Source of the DNA: Gnetum montanum
Taxonomy: Eukaryota; Streptophyta; Gnetopsida; Gnetales; Gnetaceae
Length of the DNA: 64,000 nucleotides
Direction: 5' to 3'
Assembly: GCA_015680685.1 (NCBI GenBank)
Contig: MNCI01037977.1
Coordinates: forward strand, 282,971-346,970
Positions 11,905-23,900 of the stretch are shown here, piece by piece (position 1 is the first letter of the stretch; every line of letters begins with the position of its first letter). The notes under the pieces were generated by a model, which was given only the letters and a program-made list of their open reading frames with translations, had not been told where the DNA came from and ran no database searches. Position numbers and translations under genes: made by a program.

Positions 11905-14900
11905 CTTTAGCTTGATGAGGCTTTTGATATAATCAACCTCTCAACTTCATTAGCATTTGTCCTTTTAGTAGAACTGTGTATTGTAGCTCAAACCAGGGTA
12001 CTAAGAATTTCACATTATGGGCTTTTCACATACCTAATAACACATGTATAGAGTGCAACTATTTCCCCTAAGCCTAATTCTTGCACTTTGTTGTCCATCT
12101 TCATCTTAGGCCCAACATGCTCAAAGCAATCCTAGTTGAGGCCACTACTTGGGCATTGGTAGTGTTGCTAACAACTATTAATGATGGGTTTAAGGAGAAT
12201 GCCATGAGTCAACCATAGATCACTACTGATTTAGAAGCCTATCCTATGTGTAGAATTAACTCAAGTTGTTGACAATTATGGCCTTTTGTTCCTATGAATA
12301 TTATGTTTGGCAAGTGCTTATGAGTTTCAATGTTATTTTTATATTGGCCTAGTTTATTGGTTTTGTTATTACCTAGGGCTCTAATTCGTCCTCCTTGGGG
12401 GCTGGTAACAATCTATGTAATTATGTTTTCTCTTCTATTGGGAACTACCCCATTAATAGAACTTGATTAAATGTGCAAGTTCTATTTATATGTTTTGAAG
12501 CTCTCTTAGCTTCATTTGCTCTCTTTCTTGCATTCTTGCAAGCATTGTTCTCCCAATTGAGAATTCCATCTCTTCCATGATTCATTTATATATAACTTCT
12601 CACATGTATGTTTTCACATAAATTCTTTTAGAGTTTCACATTGATTCACAAGTTTCATATAATTGTCAATCATTTGAAGTTCTTTCAAGTTTATTACATG
12701 TTTTATATGTTCATATATGAATTGAAGTATATGTTACGATTTCAAATATTTTGAAAGGTGTTGTGAGAACTTGATTAAATGTGCAAGTTCTATTTATATA
12801 GGTTTTTAAAAGTATGGTTTAAGAAGAAATTACATTTGAAATGTATGGGTTGACAATTTTAGCAAATTCCATCTATATTTTAACACCTTTTTAGTATCTA
12901 TGTTAATAAGCAAGTCACCACTATATCATCATCTTAATATGTATAATATTCATAATCAAAATCTTGATGTAGAAATCCAAAGTTATATGTTCAATTCCAA
13001 TAAGTAACATTGATTTGAAGACAAATCTTATAAAATGAATCTCCAAGGAAGGATGCATTATATAACCTACTACCATTGCTCATCTAATGCATGTATAAAT
13101 GAAACAAAAAAAAATTGTACATAGATTTACATATCTCAAATGGTTCAAATTCCAATAGGTAACATAAAATTAAGAGCAAATTTCAAAAAAGGAATTTTGA
13201 TATTGTTGTTCAATAAAGGATATAGTGTATAACCATCATTAGTAATTTGATACATGTGGGCATATCACATCATTTTGATGTCATTCATTTAATGCCTTCT
13301 GCATTCTCATATGGTTTAATTCTAGTGAATAGTAACTCTAGTGAGTAGTAACTTATGGTTCAATCTTGTGAAAGGAATCTTAAACTTCACATTGTTTGAT
13401 AAATCCAAAAGGGTGACTACACAACTTGCTACCATGGTTAGTTAATGCATGTATTTTATACTATCTTGAGACAATCTCTCAATAATGAGCAATGTTAAGT
13501 TATAAAGTTCTAATTTGATTGTATGTCTTAGATGCAATTATTGTTAAGAAAATACTTCAGTTCCATAATAATAATAATAATAATAATAATAAGCATGTTT
13601 TCTTTACAGCAGTAACATTTTTTGGTTAAAGTAAAGCCCTAGCAATTGGCAAAATGTAAAATGCCCATTTGAAAGTATTCTTTCGTACTTGTAGAAAACA
13701 GCTTACTTGAAAGTAAAATTACCTGTATAACAATAGCCTAACAATTTAGAATAAATAAATAAAAATAATAGTGCAAAAAAGTAAAAAGAGTGCTCCCAAG
13801 CTAAATCTTAGTATTCATTTAATTAATTGGAAGTATACTTTTGGTCTTCAATGGAAATCAACATACCTATCTTGAGTTAGAAAAGCTAGCTTTATCGTAG
13901 CAAGATACACTTGATCATCTGCTGCTCCAAGCAAAACCAACACCGTAAAATAACTGTATTCTTCTTGCATGAAAGTTTGTAGATGATCACGATAGATTTT
14001 TTCATGTGACGGTTAACACTAGTTTAGCTAATCTTATATATTTTACAAATTAATGAGAATTGATATTCATGTTGAAAACCAAAATGAAAATGACTGTCCC
14101 CTATTCAATAATAATTCTTGTGAGAAATTTTATTAATTTGATTCAGTGTTTCATGGCGTTGACTTTTCATCGTGGTTTTCTCCATCACGAGATCTTATGT
14201 GGCGCATGATGTGGAGAGCGACAAAATACACTCCCCTCCCCCCTCCCGTCCATCGCCCCAGACTTATTGGCCTCACAGATGCATTGATGCTAAGTTTCTT
14301 CCGGTGGTTTATTTCGTTATTTTTAAGATAGCATGGTATTTGCTAGAAAAATTATAAATAGCTCTGGTAAAAAAATTTGACGAAATGCACACAGCAAAAC
14401 CCTTAAAAAGCCCAATTCAAGGTTTAATGTTAACAAGCGTTAAAAACATAAAAGGATGTAAAAATGTAGCAGCGAATCCACAAAAACTGAAAACCATTCT
14501 TTAATCGTCAAACCGTGTATTGCCTCAAATTCACGTTTGAAAACAAGCAGCAAGAAGCAGAAAAATATCAGTGGTGCAGCAAGGCAGCTGCATAAACTAA
14601 ATCAAAACAGCATTTTAGAGCCAAACCATGCATCTACCTGCCTAAAGAAATTTGCTCATGGTTGCAATATCAAGATGACGATTTGCGTAGGAAGACAACG
14701 TAAAGTAAACAACAATACCTACGAGCATGCCCAACAGGATTTGAAGTCAAGATTTCTCCTAACCGCATTAGATAACACACGGATCCCTGAAACTAAAACA
14801 ATATAGTAGTACTTCTGACAACAGTGAAACTAAACTTAGAACAACAGCACAAATAAAATTTTCTATCACAGCAATAACACAAGAAGCTTTCGAAGGGTGG

Positions 14901-14982
14901 CCGGCCACACTCTCCAGGCATCTTATACCCATCGTTCTGACAACTTCATTAATTGACGTTGACAACAGATCAGATTCTCCGA
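11905..14982. other. Intergenic or 3'-flanking sequence, no gene seen
   Basis: AT-rich, without a convincing frame. Contains a repeated ~25-base phrase (GAACTTGATTAAATGTGCAA at about 12460 and 12770) and a (TAA)n microsatellite. The part nearest 14980 is probably the 3' UTR and downstream flank of the minus-strand exonuclease gene. Confidence 0.5.
13565..13592. repeat. (TAA)n microsatellite
   Basis: Nine or so uninterrupted ATA/TAA units. Confidence 0.95.
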
Positions 14983-17900
14983 TTACGGATCCTTGAAAAG
15001 TTAGATTCAGCACAATGTTCTGGGACGAATAAGAATAAAACAAATATTTTACAGAGCAGTAAGTCGGAGGGATGATCGCATCAAGGATATCCATACATCC
15101 ATCCATGATTTTTTTATTAAAGAAATCAAAATGAATTCTACTTTTTATACCCTTTAACAGCTTACTGATCCAAAATATTGCCGAAGCTTTTGCATTCTTT
15201 GACGATTTTGTATTTCTTTTGAAATTCTGTTTTTCTGCCTGCTTTCCAAATTATTTGAAGCAGAACGCAGATATCTTGAACGAATATCGGCAGCCTGAAA
15301 CTGTTTGGAAAGTTCATTTTAGTATGACAAAAAGTAAGAAACACCCGTTTCAGTTCCATATTGTAAAAAGTAGAAATATTCATATGAAAGCAAATATTCA
15401 CTTGGGAATTTGTTTTGTCAATCTACCTACCTTTAAAAATAGTAAACAGTAGGGCTCTGAATAGGTATGAGAAACATCAATCGATGATATTTAATATAAT
15501 GAACATCCCTAATGGCTTATTTTATGTTTCATTTATAAATTTTTCTTTTTTTTCAACGTCTAAAATGAAAGTATGTTTCATGATCTTGGTGTCTTTATCC
15601 ATCAACATAGGCTAACCTATTAAGGTAGACACCATATTTTTAGATCCTATATACTAACTATATCTCTAAGTTGTCTGTGTATTAGTATAAACTTTGAAAT
15701 TGAACTTATGGCTTGCAAACCACAAACCACATGTTATAACCAAGTAAGCTATGCCTCAACATCAAGTAAACAGAAAGTCTGCAGGGTAAAGTTCATGTCT
15801 CTGTACCACTCTAGAAAGTCAATCATGTGATGGTATTAAAAACATCAATGCAGAGTAATATGAATTTACGATAGTGCTATGGAGATCATCAACCATACCA
15901 GTTTAAAATATCAAAATTTCTTGAAAATACATACCGCTGTTTTCTGCCACATTTTCCTTAAGGATAGCTCCTGCTCGTTCTCTGATGGTATCCAAAGATT
16001 TGACATTAGCAAGTCTAGTGATGATGATCCACAAAGAGGTGTATCCACATTAGCATTCACCGGTTGATCCAAAGTTGATGGCAAAGTTTCTGAATGCGCA
16101 AAAACAGAGATTACTGTCATGGAAAATGAACCATGGTTAGCAACGTTCCAATGGGCATTACTTAGTTTCCAGAATATTACTTCCCACGGGAAATAGTTAG
16201 AAAAAGTGGGGAAAAGAAGTACTGAGAAAAAATGCTTTACCCAATCCAACATTAAATATAAGACAAAATAATAAATATATTTGAGAAAACTAAAACTAAT
16301 TTTTTTATAAAAAAAAAAAGCATGAACACACACCATTGTAGAAATGTTGCTCCATATCACCCACTGCTTCATAGATTGTTGCTTTTTCATAAATCTGGTT
16401 AATGTTTTCAGCATTGACTGAAGGCAAATCATCAAGGGTACCTTTGTTGCTTACCAACCCAGCCATTTTATGTATTATTTTCTTTCGTTCCAGCTTTTCA
16501 TCCAACTTTCCTGTGTGTGCATTACGAAACGCCGTTCCTTTTTTAGCTGATGGAAACGAATGGGAAGAATCAATACCACAATATTGTGCTCGGGCAGCAA
16601 GAGATGCAGGATGTTTCTCACTGAGCAGTTGTATTGAAAGTGAGGGCAAACGGGCTCGAGAACCTTACACATTTAATATTCAGATGTTTTATTAGGTTTC
16701 TTAACTGTTAACAAGAATATAGTGTTATCAAAAAACACAATCACATACCACTTTCGCTAGATGCTTACCATGTGCTTTTAAATAGACCCATACATGTGAC
16801 ATACGTTTAAATTCGTATAAACTGTTTCCATCTTTGTTCTGCAAGAAACTTAATGGGAAATGTAAGACCGCTGTGCACAAAATTTCACAAATAAAAGAAA
16901 CAACTAATAAAGGAACTACATTATACTAACAAGTAAAAATGCATTTACACAAAATTTCCTGAGGTAAACAAGGCAGTAATAACACATGATACTAACAAGT
17001 ATGGTGATACGAGAAGATTCATATCTTAGCATGTATTTTTGACTTTTACTGTTGCTTTTGTCATCAGAGTCGGTTGCTTGATCATCCTTTTCCAATGGCA
17101 ATATAACATTTCCATTTTTATCCTGCAGCATAATTGAGATTTAAAAATGAGAAGAGAAGTAAAAGATAGAAGTAATCTGTTTAACCCAAGTAAAAGGAGG
17201 AAAAATCTATTTCTTTGAATCTGAAAATAATTACAGCGAAACTGTCAGAAAACAGAATCCACAAGATCCTTGTGCACACAAACCACCAACTTTTCAGAAA
17301 ACAAACTACCGCACAAATTCTCAACTGGATAAAAAGCAAAACAGCCGTTGTCATTAAACACTCTTCCTCGCTATCATGATAAATTGCTACACAAATCATA
17401 TCTAAAAGAAAGTGGCATTAAATTGTGTAAACCAGCTCTTCTTCCTCACTATCATGTATTTTTGGTAAATGCTATCATGATAAACTGCTACACAAATTAT
17501 ATACAAAAGAAACGGGCATTATTAACAATGATGTTTGGGTCAAGCGTGAGTATGAACTTGAGACTCATGACCACATTTCTGTTCTATGCTCTTTTGCACA
17601 ATCGTTTTGAAGGATATTTTGTTGGTGGTTACCATCTATTCCTTATTTCAACTCCTTCCATGAGTTCCTTGAATACTGGTCTTCAGGCAATGATAAAACT
17701 CAAGCTAAGCATCTTTGAGGTCTTTTGCACCCAATTATTTTAGATAGTGTAAACGAGCACTTCTTCCTCACTATCATGTATTTTTTGTAAATGCTATCAT
17801 GATAAACTGCTACACAAATCATATCTAAAAGAAAGTGGCATTAAATTGTGTAAACCAGCTCTTCTTCCTCGCTATCATGTATTTTTGGTAAATGCTATCA

Positions 17901-20900
17901 TGATAAACTGCTACACAAATCATATCCAAAAGAAAGGGGCATTATCAACAATGATGTTTGGGTCAAGCATGAGTATGAACTTGAGACTCATGACCACATC
18001 TCTGTTCTATGCTCTTTTGTACAATCGTTTTGAAGGATATTTTGTTGGTGGTTACCATCTATTCCTTATTTCAACTCCTTCCATGAGCTCCTAGAATACT
18101 GGTCTTCAAGCAATGATAAAACTCAAGCTAAGCATCTTTGAGGTCTCTTGCTTTGTGCACTCTATAAGTTGTGGATTTCTCGAAACCAATTAGTATTTCA
18201 GAATAAGCAACCTTCTGTTTCTTATATTGTTATTCAAATTTCTTGTTTGTGGAAATTATATTGAAAAAAATATAATTAAACTTTAGATTTGATTATGGCT
18301 TTTCACTCGTGCCCCAACCACAATAAATCCGGGTTTTCATTGTTCTCAAAAATATATATACACATTGCATTTTGTAATCACATATAATTGGATCATGGTT
18401 TTTTGCAATCAGGGTATCACAGTGGCTGCACGACAAATCACATGCTTTTTTAGCTGGCTGTTCATTCACAACATGATCCTAACCAGATCTTTTAACCCAT
18501 TTACACGCATCTGGCTTAAGAGAAAAATGTGGTAAAGTATTCATTTGTTACGTAAACACTTTAATAAACCTAAAAGAATATGAGTGTTTTTCAAAAGAAC
18601 TTACGTATTGTTAGGGGTTGAAAACGTACTTACCGTCTTTAGCACTTTAAAAGTCCTAAAGCTTATGGGTTCCACAAGCATTGCTTAAAACATAACTACA
18701 TAATTTGCTTCTAAATATACACAAATAAATTATTAAATATTATAGAAAAATTCACAGCAAAGATATTCACAATTATCAAAGTGTACAGAAAATATAAGGG
18801 TAATGAAAACAAACCTTGCTACCAACCCATATCACTGTACGTCACAAATTTGTAAATTTATACACCTAAGTTTACTACAATGTCCATTGCATACAACCAC
18901 TTAAATAAACGGTTCATCAGCCAGAGAGACTCAACGTATATAGCCACTTAAATGATACTAGTAAAATACTAAATGTCTAATAAATTCACTACAAGTTGCG
19001 TATATATGTTTTTTTTGAGAAAGAGTTCGGGATTGTATTAAAGAAGTGAAACTATGTTACAAAGATTACACGGAAACGACAGGCGGCGGGCCAAGAAGCC
19101 CCGCAGTAGGGGGGGGCCCCGGGCCCCAAACAACCCAGAAGGACAGACAAACATCCAGCCAAAACCGAGGCAGGCCCCAATTCATGTATTTGTATTCTCA
19201 ACATAATGGGTATTTATTAATCACTATATGTGGAGGAGATATGTCAAAAAATCACTGCATTGGAAGCCATGTTCACTCCTTGAGAAGTCAGGACTGAAAT
19301 AAATCAAAATGATAATAAGCTAAAAGAAATTGCTGAAGAAAAAAATTGCATAAAAGCTAAAAATCACTACATTGAAAGCTATTATTGAAGCAGATCCAAC
19401 AGAGAAGCAGCTCTAGAAAATTGGTGAATAAGCTCACAGAGATTTTGTAACATACAAACTTCTCAATGAAGAAAAAGAAAGGTAAAAGTCTTTAACCTCT
19501 TATTTGTTGGGATACAAGGAAAAGAAGAGGAAAACCTGGTTGAAGAAGTGACAACAGTGATACGACATAATGCATATTAAAATGCCAAAGATAAAGGATA
19601 AAATTGATTCTAGGCCTAAAAATGGTAAATCTAGGCATATTGTTGTCAAATTTCATAACACAGATGATAGATCCAAAGTTTGGAAACATCATAGTCACTT
19701 AAAGGGTTATAAAATTTGGATCAATGAACATCTCACCAAAAATGAATTTGCAAAAAGATTTATAGAATGGAGGACAGTGAAAGACGTGGGAGCAGAAGGT
19801 CTTGTACCATTTTTGGATGCAAGAGGTACTGCAGTAATTGCCAAAACAAAATACTCACATAGATTTTGTAACATACAAACTTCTCAATGAAGAGAAAGAA
19901 AGGTAAAAGTCTTTAACCTCTTATTTGTTGGGATACAAGAAAAAGAAGAGGGAAAACCTGGTTGAAGAAGTGACAACAGTGATACAACATAATGCATATT
20001 AAAATGCCAAAGATAAAGGATAAAATTGATTCTAGGCCTAAAAATGGTAAATCTAGGCATATTGTTGTCAAATTTCATAACACAGATGATAGATCCAAAG
20101 TTTGGAAACATCGTAGTCACTTAAAGGGTTATAAAATTTGGATCAATGAACATCTCACCAAAAATGAATTTGCAAAAAGATTTATAGAATGGAGGACAGT
20201 GAAAGACGTGGGAGCAGAAGGTCTTGTACCATTTTTGGATGCAAGAGGTACTGCAGTAATTGCCAAAACAAAATACTCACATAGATTTTGTAACATACAA
20301 ACTTCTCAATGAAGAGAAAGAAAGGTAAAAGTCTTTAACCTCTTATTTGTTGGGATACAAGAAAAAGAAGAGGGAAAACCTGGTTGAAGAAGTGACAACA
20401 GTGATACAACATAATGCATATTAAAATGCCAAAGATAAAGGATAAAATTGATTCTAGGCCTAAAAATGGTAAATCTAGGCATATTGTTGTCAAATTTCAT
20501 AACACAGATGATAGATCCAAAGTTTGGAAACATCGTAGTCACTAAAAGGGTTATAAAATTTGGATCAATGAACATCTCACCAAAAACGAATTTGCAAAAA
20601 GATTTATAGAATGGAGGACAGTGAAAGACGTGGGAGCAGAAGGTCTTGTACCATTTTTGGATGCAAGAGGTAATGCAGTAATTGCCAAAACAAAATATTC
20701 CAAAAAAATTCATAAAGAAGATATAAAATATCNCTGCCGCAACGCCGCATGAAGGACACATGGCAGAGGTGAGGATCCCGCGCCGCTGCAGACAGGATAA
20801 GGTTTATGTGATATAAGTATGGACATTGGTAGGGTGTGTATAATATATGTGCATAATATCCTAACAAGTGAAATGATTTAACTAGCAGGATATATTGAAA

Positions 20901-23900
20901 AACTTTATTAATTAAATAAAAACTGAACACAATCCTTTGAATTCATGTATTTGTATTCTCAACATAATGGGTATTTATTAATCACTATATGTGGAGGAGA
21001 TATGTCAAAAAATCACTGCATTGGAAGCCATGTTCACTCCTTGAGAAGTCAGGACTGAAATAAATCAAAATGATAATAAGCTAAAAGAAATTGCTGAAGA
21101 AAAAAATTGCATAAAAGCTAAAAATCACTACATTGAAAGCTATTATTGAAGCAGATCCAACAGAGAAGCAGCTCTAGAAAATTGGTGAATAAGCTCACAG
21201 AGATTTTGTAACATACAAACTTCTCAATGAAGAAAAAGAAAGGTAAAAGTCTTTAACCTCTTATTTGTTGGGATACAAGGAAAAGAAGAGGAAAACCTGG
21301 TTGAAGAAGTGACAACAGTGATACGACATAATGCATATTAAAATGCCAAAGATAAAGGATAAAATTGATTCTAGGCCTAAAAATGGTAAATCTAGGCATA
21401 TTGTTGTCAAATTTCATAACACAGATGATAGATCCAAAGTTTGGAAACATCGTAGTCACTAAAAGGGTTATAAAATTTGGATCAATGAACATCTCACCAA
21501 AAACGAATTTGCAAAAAGATTTATAGAATGGAGGACAGTGAAAGACGTGGGAGCAGAAGGTCTTGTACCATTTTTGGATGCAAGAGGTAATGCAGTAATT
21601 GCCAAAACAAAATATTCCAAAAAAATTCATAAAGAAGATATAAAATATCTTCATTGTGGATTTTTAAACATTGATGGATTAGTAGCATATAAAGTAAATG
21701 TGGTAATACACATATATTTCTTTAAATAATTTGAAATTTTTGGTATTCTTGAGACATGGGAAATTGAAGACTCTAGATATTTTTGTTCCAATTTTTTTTT
21801 CATATAAAAGAAATGTAGACCATGGAAGACTTTTTGGAACTTTGGTTGTTTTGATTCAAAATTCTTTTCATAAGAAAGTCCAAATAGAAAAGGTAAATGA
21901 ATACAAGCAATATGTTTGGCTATAGATATTATAGCAAAAATCTCTTTTATTCTTAGCAATTTGCTACACTGCACCTAAAGAAGCTATCTCTTGACATGGA
22001 TATTGCTAGTTTTGCATAGATATATATATCTATAGATATATATATGGTAATATATTATTTGTTTCTTTTGATGGCATAATCCAAGGGATTAAAAAAGAAA
22101 ACTAGTATTCGGAAAAGTTAATGTAAATAACTTATATGGAGAAATGTTTCAGCACCAGCTACACAAACTGCAAATGCATCATTTCACTTAAGTTGAGGAA
22201 TTGCAACAGCAATAGCTGGTTGTGGAGGCAAGGGCCCAAGCTATGCTTGAAGAATGAATTTGGGAGGAGCTTAGGGAAGAAATGGAGAACACAACATGGC
22301 ATCAAAGGGTGCAAGAACAAGACGCAAAAGAGCAATAGATTCACGAGGCTCAGGAAGATGTCGAACAGCAAGAACAACTGCTGAGGACTCATAAGACCAA
22401 TGCAACAGCCTGGCTACAGGCCAACAAATGCCCATATATGCAGATGCACATTAGTTGTGAGGCACCATGGCTAGCGCTGCATTGTCATATCCAACTTGCC
22501 CTTGCCCCACTCCATCCTGATGGTACAGGGCTGACCATAGAGTAGGCTAGAAGGGGTGAAGGCCTTTAAGCGCTTCTAGGAGGCAGTGGCTTTTGTCTCA
22601 ACGAAGGAGTTTCGGGCACAGCTAGACGAGCTACATGCTACTATCATCCCACATTGTTGTTGCGATAGGCTGCCCCAACACCCGTAATGGTGGGGGCGTT
22701 CATTGTTTTCGTCTGTGTAGGGGATGCCTTGTTGTGTGCTTCGGGGTTCTAGTTTTTGTTCTTTTTTTTTTTTGTTGTTGTTGCTGTCCCTGGTTTTCTC
22801 TGTTAAGTTCCTGTTTGTTTTGTTGTATTGTGTTTTGGTAAACTGTTTCATCATCCCTGAAGAGGGTTACGGGCCGTTTCGGGCCATTTTGCTTGTTTCT
22901 AGGGCTGTTTCTGGCCATTTTTGGTTGTGTTGAAGGATGTTTGCCTTGAGGCTAGGGGCTGCTTATTTGCTGTTTGGCTATGGACTTCTTTGGTCTGTTG
23001 TTGTTCCTTGATCTCTGTACATTTTCTTGTTAATACATTCCTGAACATTTTCCAATATATATATATATATATATATATCTTATATGGAGAAATGATTAAA
23101 TGGGAAGGGCTGTTGGTATAGAATGCTATCTAGACAAAGTTATATTTGCCTATGCAAGTAGTATTAGAAAAGAAATGGTGCATCAATAAAGCAATTAAGC
23201 TCTTTGAAAAAGGAGACAAAAAAGATCTAAATAATCATAGATGAACTATAATCAACAGTATTTTGGGCCAAGTTTCTGGGTACTATTCTAGAATCTATTT
23301 TTGCAAGGTGGGCCGAAGAAAATTGGATAAGTGCAATTTCTCATGAGAGATTTAGGTTGCAGCATTCTACTATAGATCATCTCATCACTTTACAATATCT
23401 TATTAATAAAGCAAAAGGTGCACAAAAGAAAACTTTTATCTGCTTTGTAGAATTTTTCGAGGCCTATGATCTTGCCAATCAAGTTAAGTTATGCAAGCGC
23501 TCAAAAATTTTAGAAGTTCCTAGTATACTATTATCTACTATCCAAAAATTTTACAAAAAGATATGCATTTAATTTACAAATGGGTAAGAATAGTTTTAGA
23601 GGATTTTGAATGGGTGAAGGCGTGGGAGTGGAGGATGCGGGGTGGGCACAAGCTAGGGATAGCAAGTGGACAGACAACGGGGCTAGGCCAGGCAACGTGG
23701 CTGAGGGTGGATCTAGCATTTTGGTGGCTAACACACTGGCCGAAGGAGGGCACAAGGCGACGAGGGGCAAGATGGAGGTGCAAGGCAAAGATCTGCTGAG
23801 TTTGAGGATTAAGGTGGTGCCTAGGGTGGGACTCCATACATTGGAATGTAGCTTGATTGGGCATTTTATGTCTGCAAGTGCAACGCCTAAGCTGGAGGCA

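Larger units (their letters stand above)
19182..22130 (+). pseudogene. LINE-X: ORF1-type domain joined to endonuclease
   Basis: A non-LTR element distinct from the L1s here. Frames at 19570-19890, 19992-20312 and about 21330-21730 encode a small basic domain ('RHIVVKFHNTDDRSKVW', 'LKGYKIWINEHLTKNEFAK') resembling the C-terminal domain of L1 ORF1 proteins, which bind RNA. In the last copy it runs directly into 'YLHCGFLNIDGLVAYK', the start of an apurinic-type endonuclease domain. This continues, frame-shifted, through 'ETWEIEDSRYF' and 'NEYKQYV' to about 22130. ORF1-type and endonuclease domains thus seem to be one polyprotein. Tandem duplication and an N at 20733 complicate the 5' part. The element continues at 23095. 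Confidence 0.6.

Noticed and set aside
14768-15106. 112-codon minus-strand frame as a separate gene
   Set aside because: It overlaps the end of the exonuclease gene and fits better as its 3' UTR; no family pattern.
15935-16089. Alternative reading of this exon that looks like a helix ('VKSLDTIRERAGAILKEN')
   Set aside because: It has an upstream stop and does not keep phase with the flanking exons; the chosen frame does on both sides.
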